Shown here: positions 54,369 to 63,177 of the stretch, in pieces | Position numbering within the stretch: position 1 is the first letter of the stretch | Layout: every line of letters begins with the position of its first letter | Assembly (NCBI GenBank): GCA_026636295.1 | Contig: CP089453.1 | Location: 186,001-250,000 of the forward strand | Length of the DNA stretch: 64,000 bases | Source of the DNA: Medakamo hakoo | Taxonomy: Eukaryota > Chlorophyta > Trebouxiophyceae > Coccomyxaceae | Direction: 5' to 3' | Program-made: the position numbers and the translations under genes | The notes under the pieces: generated by a model | The model's database searches: none | What the model was told of the DNA's origin: nothing | Seen by the model: the letters and a program-made list of their open reading frames with translations, nothing else

Positions 54369-55805
54369 ATGAACGTCGTGGACCTGTATATTGCATCATG
54401 GTGCGTGTGGGGTGGGCGGGCGCCGCCGGCGGCCGTGCGCGTGGGGCCAAAACAGGCGCGGCCACCACGGCGGTCGACTGCGGCCGATGGCCCTCCCCTT
54501 GGACCGCGGGCGCCACGGGGCCGGGCCGCCGCTCAATCGCCCTGCGTGCCCGAGATCAGCAGTGCATTGGTCACACCGTGCGGCTTGGGAGAGATAGGCG
54601 GCCCGCCGGTCGACCGCACGGGGGCGGCGCGGTGCTTCCGCTCCACGTGCGCGGCGCGACGCGCGGCCGCCCTCTTCGGACGACGGCGCACCCCCGGGCA
54701 AGCAACGCCCGCTGCTTCCCTCTCCGCGCGCTGGGCCCGCGCCTCACGCGCCCATCCACTCCCACCCTCTTGTATGCACAGGTCCGGTGTCCCTGTGTGC
54801 GGGCCGAGCGCGGAGGCCGCACCCCGCCCGTCGCCGGCGCCGACGGGGGGCGGTGGGGGCCCGTCCGCTCGGCCCGTCCTCCCCGGCCCGTCGGCCGCCG
54901 TGACGGCCGCCCTGCCGCCCTCTCCGCCGCCGCCGTCGTCCGCCGTCCCGGTCCGGGCGTCGCCGCCGTCGCCCGCTGCCGCGCCCACACTCGACGACGG
55001 CTCTCTACCCGGCGGCAGCCTGACCGTCTCGTTCGGTCCGGGCGCGGCGGCGTGGCCGCACCCGGCCCTGGCTCGCGCGTGCGCCGCCGCCGCGGCGTCT
55101 GGAAAGGCGTCGTCCGACCTGCCCGGCACGCCCGCCGGCGTCGACGGCCACCGCGCCGCGTTGGGCACGTCCTGGACCAGCAGCCGGCGGACCAGCTCAA
55201 CCTACGGCACGGGCAGCGACCGCGCGACGCCGCCGCCGCCGCCGCCGCCGACCCGGCCGCTGGCCGTGCCCTCCCCGGCCCGGCCGGGCGTCGCCACGCC
55301 GCCGCCGACCGCCTCCCCACTCGGCTCGTGGGCGGGGCGGGTGTGGGTGTATCCCGCGGCGGCGGGTGCGGCGGCGGCGGCACCGGTTGTGATCGAGCCG
55401 GCCTTGGAGACCGTGCCGTCGCCCGTGGCCGCCGCGCCGGGCTCGTCGTCCCCGGACGCGCCCGCCCGCCGCGCGCGGTCGGAAGCGACGCACTCGGCCG
55501 CGGCCACGCCGCCGGGTGAGCCGGCGGCGGACGTGGGAGGCAGCGGCGCCGCCCCAGCCGCCTCCGCCCCGGGTCCGGACGCCGCCTGGTCGCGCGCCTT
55601 CCGCCGGCGGTGGGCGCGCGTCCAAGCGCGCGCCGCCCTCCAGGCGCGCGGCGTCGTCGTCGCGTCGCCGCCCCGCGCGGCCGTCGCGACGCCGGCCGTC
55701 GACCTCCTCGTCCCCACGGGCGTCTGGCAGACGCTGGCGGCCGAGGGCGGCGAGGCGGGCCTGCAGCCCGTGTCCAGCCTGGCGTCCCTGCTGGTGGAGG
55801 ACTGA
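54369..55805 (+). CDS. Unknown Ser/Pro/Ala-rich protein
   Basis: Exons 54369-54400 and 54782-55805 give 351 residues. The first exon codes only MNVVDLYIAS plus two bases of Trp. The donor is GTGCGTGTGG and the acceptor TGCACAG. The 381-base intron has no stop in frame, so an unspliced form cannot be excluded. The protein is disordered in the middle (Pro/Ser/Ala). It has one basic block WSRAFRRRWARVQARAAL near residue 275 and a more ordered end VDLLVPTGVWQTLAAEGG with SLASLLVED. No domain is recognised. Confidence 0.55.
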   Translation: MNVVDLYIASWCVWGGRAPPAAVRVGPKQARPPRRSTAADGPPLGPRAPRGRAAAQSPCVPEISSALVTPCGLGEIGGPPVDRTGAARCFRSTCAARRAAALFGRRRTPGQATPAASLSARWARASRAHPLPPSCMHRSGVPVCGPSAEAAPRPSPAPTGGGGGPSARPVLPGPSAAVTAALPPSPPPPSSAVPVRASPPSPAAAPTLDDGSLPGGSLTVSFGPGAAAWPHPALARACAAAAASGKASSDLPGTPAGVDGHRAALGTSWTSSRRTSSTYGTGSDRATPPPPPPPTRPLAVPSPARPGVATPPPTASPLGSWAGRVWVYPAAAGAAAAAPVVIEPALETVPSPVAAAPGSSSPDAPARRARSEATHSAAATPPGEPAADVGGSGAAPAASAPGPDAAWSRAFRRRWARVQARAALQARGVVVASPPRAAVATPAVDLLVPTGVWQTLAAEGGEAGLQPVSSLASLLVED

Positions 55806-56654
55806 CGGAGATTGGTTCCGTCCCGCGTCCCTCCACCCTTTCCAAGAAAACTGTGTTTTGTTTTTTCGACCATTCATGCTCCGTCACCGCGTCTGTTTCA
55901 TTCGCTTTCCGGCTTTTTATTTTTTCAATTTTTGTGGCGCCGGGGCGCCTTGGCGCGACCCCACCTGCCACGCTGGTACGACAGGCTGCACAAGAGAGTG
56001 GGCGGGCCATCTCCCCGCCGACGACCTGCGCCTCGATTGTTTGAGATGAGGGCGCGTGTCCGCTCCAACCCGCGCCCGACCACCCTCCCCCCCCCCCCCC
56101 ACCCGGACGGGGGGTGGGGGAGGTGTGCGTGCGCGCGCGTTGAGGCGGAACGCGCCCGCGTTCACCCCCTGCACCCCCCTCCCTGCCCGTTTCCCGATTT
56201 CATTTTTTCGACAGCCTCAGCGCTGGATCAGAAAAGAACACAAAGAACTCCCACCCCCCTGACAAACTGCTTTTTTTCCATTTTTGCCCGGCCGGCTTGG
56301 TTCCAGCGCCTTGGGCGCCCCTACGCACGTCCCCCCCGCCCCCCTTTTTTATGCAGAATTCCCCGTGCCCTGTGGCTTCATGGGAGAACAGCGACCCCTT
56401 CAAAATGCTGTAAAAACAAAAACAAAAAACGTCAACCCAGCCCTCTTCCATTTTTTTTCCATCCTCGCTCAGTTTCTTTTCAATCACAGACGCCCACGGA
56501 ACCCACTCTCTCTCTCTTTTGTAAGTAAACGCGCCTCTCTCTCTCCCTCCCTCCCCACGCGCGGGCGAAAGACGGAGAGGGGAGCAACCCTCCCGCCTTT
56601 TCCCCGCGCCGACATGAACCCCCCCCCCCCACCCCGTCCACGCTCTCTCCTTTT
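55806..56654. other. Convergent intergenic region, no gene seen
   Basis: 849 bases between two stops that face each other, the largest gene-free stretch. It is less GC-rich than average, with many T runs on the plus strand and C runs at 56090-56100 and 56623-56632. It should hold two 3' UTRs. No conserved frame, RNA gene or repeat unit was found. Confidence 0.65.
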
Positions 56655-58728
56655 TTAATCGTTCCACCCGCCCTTCGCCCCCGGCCCGGCGGCCCACACG
56701 CCAGGGCCCATGGCGCCACCAGTAGCCTCCGACGCCGACCCAACGCGGGCGTAGCCACGCGCGGGCGACGCGCCCGTGGGCGCGGCAGCCACGCCGGCCG
56801 GGCCCGTCGCGCCCAGGACAGCGCCCGTCGGCGCAGACGCGGCGGCAGCGGCGGCGGCACGGCGGCGCCGGCGCAGGCAGCAGCAGGCCGTGGCGGCGAC
56901 AGTGACGGCGGTCAGGCCAAACACGGTCCAGTGCGGGGTCGTGGGCGGCAGGCCGGCCGCGGCAGCGCGGTCGGACGCGGCGGCCAGGCCCTTTTTGCCA
57001 GCCGCGGCCGCGGCGGTCGCGCCCTTGGCCGCGGCGGCAGCCGCCACCTTGGACTCCCGCCACGCCGCGGCGGCAGCAGCCTGGATCTGATCCGCCACCT
57101 GGGCAGCGCGGGGCGAGCCCAGGAAGGAGGCGGAGGCGGGCGGACCGGCCTCTGCGGTCGGTCCCTCCGCCTTGCCCTCCTCGCCCGCCTTGTCCCCTTC
57201 CTCCGCCTTGGCCGGCGGCGGGACTGCGGCCGGTGCGGGCTCCTCAGCCGCGGGCGCGGGCGCGGGCGCGGGCGCAGCCATAGGCTCTTCAGGCTTGGCC
57301 GGCGCAGCCTCGGCCGGTTTCGGTTCTTGGACGGGCGACGCCTTCTCCTCAGCCACCGCCGGCTCGTCGGCCATGGCGGCCGCCGGGACCGCCGCCTTGG
57401 GCGCAGCCGCCTTGCGCGGCGCCGGCACAGCCACCACCGGCTCCTCATCCTCCTCCTCCGCCTTCGACGGCGCCAGTTCGGCCGCCATCGAAAACTCGCG
57501 GTCCGTGTCGGCGGCGGCCGTACCAGCCGCCGAAGACGTCTCGACGCCGCCCTCCCCTTCTTCCACCTCCGCCGCGTCTTCCACCGCGTCTGCGTCGACG
57601 AGGGCGGGCTCCGGAGCGACGTCGGCTTCCGTGGGCTCAGCAGCCACGGCGGCGGCGGGCGTGACGGCCTTGACGGCAGGCGCGGCTTTTTTTTGCGCCG
57701 GGGTGGCCGGAACAGCCGCGTCCACTTCCGCCACGGCGGCCGGCCCGTCTTCTTCTTCGTCCACGACCGCGGGCGCCACGGGCGCTTTCACCTTGGGCGC
57801 TTTGGGCGCTGTGGCCGCCTTGGCCGGCGTGACGGGCGCGGCGACGGACGCGGGCTCGGCCCCCTCGACGGGCAGGGGCGGCGCGGCGACGGACGCGGGC
57901 GCCGCCGTCTCCTCGTCGTCGTCCACCGCGGGCGCTTTAGCCGCGACCGCCGCTTTCTTGGCGGCTTTCACAGTCGCCACTTTGGCGGCGGGCGGCGCGT
58001 CGACGACGGCCTCCTCGTCCTCGGCCTCGACGCCGGCGTCGGCCTCGACAGCAGCCGGGCGGGCGACGGGCGCGGCCTTGGCCGGGCGGTGCTTGGGCGC
58101 GGCCGCGGCGACGACCGGCGCGTCTCCTTCCTCTTCGACCGGTTCCTCGACTCCCGCCGCGACGGCGGGGGCGGGCTTGGCGGCGGCGGCGGCCCGCGGC
58201 GCGACAGCCGGCTTGGCCGGGCGGGCGGCGGGCGCGGCCGGCTCAGCCTCCGCCTCCTCCTCCTCCTCGACCGCCGGCACCGGGGCGGCGGGCTTGGGCG
58301 CCACGGGCTTGGCGGCAGCCGCAGCAGCGCCAGGCGGCGGCTTGTGCACGGTCTGGGACAGGGCCCGGCCTGTTGTTGTTCGGTGTGAAAGGGAAAGAGT
58401 GAGAGCGCGTGCGGGTGGTGGTGGTGGTCAGGGGAGCGGGCCCGGCGCGCGCGCCAGCAAGAGAGCCGCTCGCCCGTCGTCGGCCTGTCGTGGCGGCCGG
58501 CACCCCGTCCCGGGACCTCTGCGCTTGACCCAGGCCGGGCCTTGACGCTCCTCGCTACTTGGTGCAAGCGCTCAAACCGCACGTCCACGGGCGCGACCCC
58601 TGCCCCGCACGCTGGCTTCCGCAAAAAAACGCACCCATCGCGCGGCCCGCGTCCGCGCCCGGCACCGCCGCCAGCAGCAGGGCCACCAGGACCGCCGCGA
58701 CCACGCACACTAGGGCGTGGCGAGGCAT
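56655..58728 (-). CDS. Unknown type I membrane protein with Ala/Pro/Glu-rich ectodomain
   Basis: Minus-strand exons 58728-58635 and 58369-56655 give 602 residues. Exon 1 codes a strong signal peptide (HALVCVVAAVLVALLLAAV then PGADAGRA). Exon 2 starts with RALSQTVHKPPPGAA. Residues about 40-470 are low-complexity Ala, Pro, Glu, Val and Lys with acidic clusters such as VEEEEEAEAEP. Near residue 515 there is one hydrophobic segment (TVFGLTAVTVAATACCC) followed by LRRRRRAA, a stop-transfer signature, and then a short Gly/Ala tail. It could be a cell-surface or ER-membrane protein. No family is recognised. Confidence 0.65.
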
Positions 58729-58942
58729 GGTGGTTTGTATGAATGCGACAGCGAGAGAGCGTGCGGCGCTGGTGAGAGGCGCCGCGCCACGCTACACACA
58801 CAGAATTCAGAGTGTTGCAGGAGGCGCTCCCTCGCTCCCGCTGCGGCTAGCTTTTGGGCGCTGACCCCCCTCCGCGCCTCTCTCCACATCCCTCCCACCC
58901 ACCTTTCCCTCCTGCCCACCCCCCCACCCCCCCACCTTTGTC

Positions 58943-60307
58943 TCAAGCCACCAGCGGCTCGTACTCCGCCTCCAAAAAGCCGAGGCTCAGGTGCTCCCCC
59001 ACCTCGTCCACTTTCTCCCCCGCCTCGATGCGTTTGTGCATGGACACCGACACGGCTTGCACAGCCGTCGCAGGGCCCGCCCGCACGCGCTCATACGCCC
59101 GCAACGCGGCGGGGCCGGCGCCGTGCGCGCCCAGCGCCCGGCCCAGCTCCAGGGCGTCCGCGTACGCTTGCGACGAGCCCTGCCCCAGGTACGGCGTGCC
59201 CAAGTGGGCGGCGTCGCCCAGCGTCGTCAGCCGGCCCGCGCCCCAGGCGCCCGCCCCGCACTCGTCGGCTTCCCGGAACGACTGCGCGTGTTCCGCGATG
59301 GCGCCCGGGTCCGTGCCCGCGACCGCGTCCCGGACGTCGGCCGGCCAGGCAATGCCGTCGGGCGGGGCGTCCAGGATCGCCAGCGCCCGCGCCAGCCGCC
59401 CGGCCGGGTCGGAGGCGGGACCGCCGTGCCCGCCCCTGTCGGCGCGGTTGGCCGCCTCCTCGGCCGCGCTGCCGGCCGTGTGCTGGACGGACGCGAGCTC
59501 GCCCACCCGGTCCTCCGGCCACCGGCCAAACAGCTGCCAGACGAGCGTGCCCCGCCCTTCCCCCGACGGCAGGGAGGCTTCGGGGATGGCATACAACAAC
59601 ATCCTCGGCCCGGCCGGCGATTCGGCCGGGTCGGCCGGGTCGGGGCCGATGCAGCGCCACCGGTGCGTCGTGTCCCAGCCGTCCGGCAGGGGGCGCACGC
59701 CCCGCCAAATGGCCTTGCCGGCGTAGGTCGGGGGCGGGAGGCCGAGGCCGGCCGCCCGGACGGCCGAGTGGCCGCCGTCCGCGCCGACCACGACCCGGGC
59801 GCGGACGGCCGTGGTGGTGGTGTCTCCACCACGGCCACCCGTCCGAAAGTGGACCGTCGCGGCCTCGCCGTCGTCCACGCCCTCCAGCCCGACGAAGGAG
59901 TGGCCCAGCTCCAGCACGCCCGGCTCCAACGCGGACGCCAGGGCGTCGCGCATCCGGTACCAGAGCGTCAGGCAGGATGGGCCGATGTGGGCGGTGCGGG
60001 CCGTCCGCGACGCCGGCGTCTCAAAGACGACCCTGCCGGTCCGCGTCGCGTACCGCATGCCGTCCAGGGCCAGGTCCAGGCCCAGGACCGCGTCCGCCAG
60101 GTCAGGCCGGATGGACCGCAGGGCTTTGATGCCGTTGGGCACGACGCCGACGACCGCGCCGCGCGGCGCGAGCGCGGCCGCGCGCTCGTACACCTTGACG
60201 GACAGGTGGGGCGCGGCGCGGGCGATGGCGTGCGCGGCCGCCAGGCCGCCGGGCCCGGCGCCCACGATGGCGACGTCGAGGAGGGGCGGCGGCGGCGCGG
60301 GCGGCAT
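58943..60307 (-). CDS. FAD-dependent monooxygenase (PHBH/zeaxanthin epoxidase-like fold)
   Basis: A single exon gives 454 residues. The Rossmann motif VAIVGAGPGGLAAAHAIA is at residues 12-29, the DG motif is VVVGADGGHSAVR, and the GD motif is LTTLGDAAHLGTPYLGQG. These three define class A flavin monooxygenases. There is no FHA domain and no transit peptide, so zeaxanthin epoxidase itself is unlikely. Salicylate hydroxylase-like or kynurenine monooxygenase-like enzymes are closer. The substrate is unknown. Upstream lies a perfect 56-base tandem repeat. Confidence 0.88.
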   Translation of the reverse strand: MPPAPPPPLLDVAIVGAGPGGLAAAHAIARAAPHLSVKVYERAAALAPRGAVVGVVPNGIKALRSIRPDLADAVLGLDLALDGMRYATRTGRVVFETPASRTARTAHIGPSCLTLWYRMRDALASALEPGVLELGHSFVGLEGVDDGEAATVHFRTGGRGGDTTTTAVRARVVVGADGGHSAVRAAGLGLPPPTYAGKAIWRGVRPLPDGWDTTHRWRCIGPDPADPAESPAGPRMLLYAIPEASLPSGEGRGTLVWQLFGRWPEDRVGELASVQHTAGSAAEEAANRADRGGHGGPASDPAGRLARALAILDAPPDGIAWPADVRDAVAGTDPGAIAEHAQSFREADECGAGAWGAGRLTTLGDAAHLGTPYLGQGSSQAYADALELGRALGAHGAGPAALRAYERVRAGPATAVQAVSVSMHKRIEAGEKVDEVGEHLSLGFLEAEYEPLVA

Positions 60308-60662
60308 TGTTCGTGGGCTTTGTGTGTAATGAGAGGGCGAGCGGGCGGGGGTGGGTTGGGGAAGCCGCGCCCGGGGCGCGTGTTTTTTTTTTGCGAGCGG
60401 GCGGGGGTGGGTTGGGGAAGCCGCGCCCGGGGCGCGTGTTTTTTTTTTTTTTTGGGCGCGAGAGGAGGCGTCGATTTTTGGCCCGACAGCCGCCCAGCTC
60501 ACACCTTTCCAACGCGCTCTGACAAAGGCCAAGGTACGTCCCTGTCCCAAGCACGGAGTGTGGTGGGAGGCGGAGGAGCGTCACGGCACGTGCGGCGCGT
60601 CGCGGTCTGGATGGCGGTAATGAAGCCACGCCCCCTTTTTTTTCCTCCCTCCCCACTCTCCA
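60308..60662. promoter_or_regulatory. Intergenic region upstream of the FAD monooxygenase
   Basis: 355 bases with the tandem repeat described separately. A donor-like AAGGTACGTC is at 60531, which may mark a 5' untranslated exon of a plus-strand gene, but no matching start codon is convincing. Confidence 0.5.
60337..60453. repeat. Perfect 56-base tandem duplication with T runs
   Basis: Copy 1 is 60337-60392 and copy 2 starts at 60393. Both begin GCGAGCGGGCGGGGGTGGG and end in a palindromic CGCGCCCGGGGCGCG followed by a T run (10 T in copy 1, 15 in copy 2). The identity suggests a recent event. Confidence 0.92.
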
Positions 60663-60827
60663 ATGCGCCGGCGCCCGCGGGCTCAGGAACCCGCCCTCCC
60701 CGCTGCCATCCTGCTGTCTCTGGCCCTGACTGCCACGCTCCTGCCCCCCGCCACCGTGTACGCTGCCCTGACCTGGACGCTGGGCGTGTGCGTGGCCGCC
60801 CTGGCCCTGACCGCGCTGGCTTGCTAG
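60663..60827 (+). CDS. Possible tiny membrane protein
   Basis: A 54-residue frame, MRRRPRAQEPALPAAILLSL and on, with two hydrophobic segments (AAILLSLALTATLL and LGVCVAALALTALA). It stops 51 bases before the EED ATG. A CTCAG acceptor-like site just after the ATG (60684) and a GTACGT donor at 60534 suggest the true start may lie in an upstream exon. No family recognised. Confidence 0.4.
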   Translation: MRRRPRAQEPALPAAILLSLALTATLLPPATVYAALTWTLGVCVAALALTALAC

Positions 60828-60878
60828 AGGCGGGCCCTGCCTTGCTTTTTGTGCATCCGCAGCCCCCCGCCCCCACAC

Positions 60879-63112
60879 ATGACCACCAGCGGCGCCGGCG
60901 GCGCGGCCACGCGCGCCGCCAATGAGCGGTTCTCATACCAGCTCCAGTCATGGTGCGTAAAGAGTGCGCGGGTGGGGTCGTCGTGTGAGGAGGGGGGGGG
61001 GGGGGGCGCGGCCGACAGCGCGAACAACGCAGCGCGCCCTGGAGGAGGGCCCGACGCCGGGCGTCGGGCCCTCCCCCAAACCTCGGCGTCCCCCCTCTCC
61101 ACACTCCCTTTCCCACACCCCGCCCCGCCCACCACCCAAACCCAGGATGGAACTGCCCGGCGCCAAAGGCACGCCCGCGTACGCCGCCGCCTTCAACCAC
61201 TCGGACGAGAGCCAGGCCGACCTGTTCGCCGTCAGCCGGGGGCCGGCGCTCTTTGTCGTCCGCGCCGAGGCGCACGGCGGCCTGTCCATCATCCAGGCCC
61301 ACACCATCCCGCCGCCCGGCGGGGCGGGGGTAGGGCCGGCCCCGGTGTCCGCCGGCGGGCGCGGGCGGGGCGGCGGCCGGGGCCGGGGCGGCGGCGGGAG
61401 CGAACCGCCGGGCGCGCCCGGGAGCGCGCCGGGGCCGCCCCGGCCGACGGGCGCGGCGCCGCCCACGCGCGCGGCGGCCGCGGCCGCGTCCGACCCCGAA
61501 GAAATCTTTTGCCTGGCGTTCAGCCGGTCGGCCGTCACCGGCCACCCCCTGGTCCTGGCGGGCGGCAAGCACGGCATCCTGCGCGTCTTCGACCTGACGG
61601 CCGCCCGCTGCGTCTGGGCGGCGCGCGGCCACGGCGGGGCCATCAACGACGTCGCGGCCCACCCGGGCCGCCCGTCCCTCGCGCTGACGGCCTCCAAGGA
61701 CGCGTCGCTGCGCGTGTGGCACGTGGACGCGCGCACGTGCCTGGCCATCGCGGCCGGCGACGCCGCCCACCGGGCGGAAGTCGTGTCGTGCGACTTCCAC
61801 CCGGGCCGGGTGCCGGGCCGCCGGTCGGCCGCTTCAGCGGCGACGGCCGCGGCCCCGTCCGCCCGCACCCCGGTCCTCCACCCGGGCGCGCCCACGGCCG
61901 ACCGGTTTGTGTCGGCCGGCCTGGACGGCTGCATCAAGATCTGGCTGCTGTCCGGGCGGGCCTGGCACGACGCCCTGGCCGCCGCGGACGCGGTGGCAGA
62001 CCGGGCGCGGGACGCCGTCGCCCGCGCGGCGGGTACGCCCGCGCCTTCCCCGCCGCGGCCGGGCGCCAGCGGCGGCCGGGCGGCCCGCGGCCCGGCCCCT
62101 CCCCCGCCAGGCGCGACCCTCATGGCAGCAGTCGCGGCCGCCGACCCGGCGGGCGAGGTGGTGCCGTCCCCGGCGCCCGCCGCGGCGCTGCCGCCGCCCG
62201 TGCTGTCGAGCCAGGGCGTGCACGGCGGCGCATATGTCGACTGCGTCCGGTGGCTGGGCCCGGGCGCGGTCGTCTCCAAGTCCGTCCACGACGCCATCCT
62301 GGCCTGGACGGCGGACGCGCCGCTCGGCGCCCGGCCGACGGCGGCGGTGGGAGCGTTCCCGGACGGGCCGTTCGCCCCGACGAAGGCGGAGGGCGGCGCC
62401 GGCGCCGGCACCGCCGCCGTGGGCCCGCCCGTCGACCCGGTGGCTGCCGCGGCGGCGGCGGCTGCAGCGCTGCCGACCGCGTCCAGCAAGGGCGGCGCGG
62501 AACCCCGGCTGCGCGTGTTGCAGGTGAAGAGAGAGAGAGAGAGGGAGAGGGGGTGGTTTTTGGGGGTGGTGGTCCCGCCCGCCCGCCCGCCTGCCCGCCT
62601 TGTCCCTTCTCTCCCGCCTTTTCCATCGCCGCCCGCCCCGCCCCCCCCCCCCCCCCCCCCCACCCCCCCCCCACCCCCCCACCCCACCCCCCCCACCCCC
62701 CCCACCCCCCCCACCCCCCACCCCCAAAAAAACACAGGCCATGCAACTGGAGCGCGCGTCCGGCACCTGGTTCCTGCGCTTCGGCATGGACGCCGCGCAC
62801 TCCATCCTCGCCGCCGGGACAAACGCTGGGCGCGTCCTCGTCTTTGACGCGGCGCCGGCCGCGCCGGCCGCCCTGACGGGCCCGCCGGCCCGCCGGGCAG
62901 GCTCCGGCGCCGCGGGCGCGGGCGCGTCCGGGTCCGCGCCCGCCGACGTGGGCGCGGCCCCGCGCGCGCGGCTGAAATGCGTCCCGCCCGACTCGCCGTC
63001 CTTTGAAGACGGGCCGCTCATTCGCCAGGTGGCGGTCTCGGCGGACGGGCGCACCATCGTGGCCGCGTGCGACGACGGGACGGTGTGGCGCTTCGGGCGG
63101 GTGGGGAAGTGA
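60879..63112 (+). CDS. EED: Polycomb protein EED/ESC/FIE (PRC2 WD40 subunit)
   Basis: Exons 60879-60952, 61146-62523 and 62738-63112 give 608 residues. Blocks follow EED in order: ERFSYQLQS joined to WMELPGAK, then PLVLAGGKHGILRVFDL, RGHGGAINDVAAHPG, LALTASKDASLRVWHVD, HRAEVVSCDFHPG, FVSAGLDGCIKIWLLSG, GGAYVDCVRWLGPGAV with VSKSVHDAILAW, and the last blade IRQVAVSADGRTIVAACDD with VWRFGRVG. EED reads H3K27me3 and activates the E(z) methyltransferase. Three Ala/Gly/Pro inserts between blades make it longer than the usual 370-440 residues. Intron 2 is dominated by a poly-C tract. Confidence 0.93.
62637..62725. repeat. Poly-C tract with A interruptions in EED intron 2
   Basis: Almost 90 bases of C with isolated A, just before the exon 3 acceptor AAAACACAG. 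The opposite strand is a near-continuous G tract able in principle to form quadruplexes. Confidence 0.95.
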
Positions 63113-63177
63113 GAGTAGGGGCTATGTTGTGTGTGCTGCGCAGGGCGCGTTTCTTTCTGTGTGTCTGTCCTTTCTCC

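Noticed and set aside
58943-60307. Zeaxanthin epoxidase
   Set aside because: The protein has the monooxygenase core but no FHA domain and no transit peptide.
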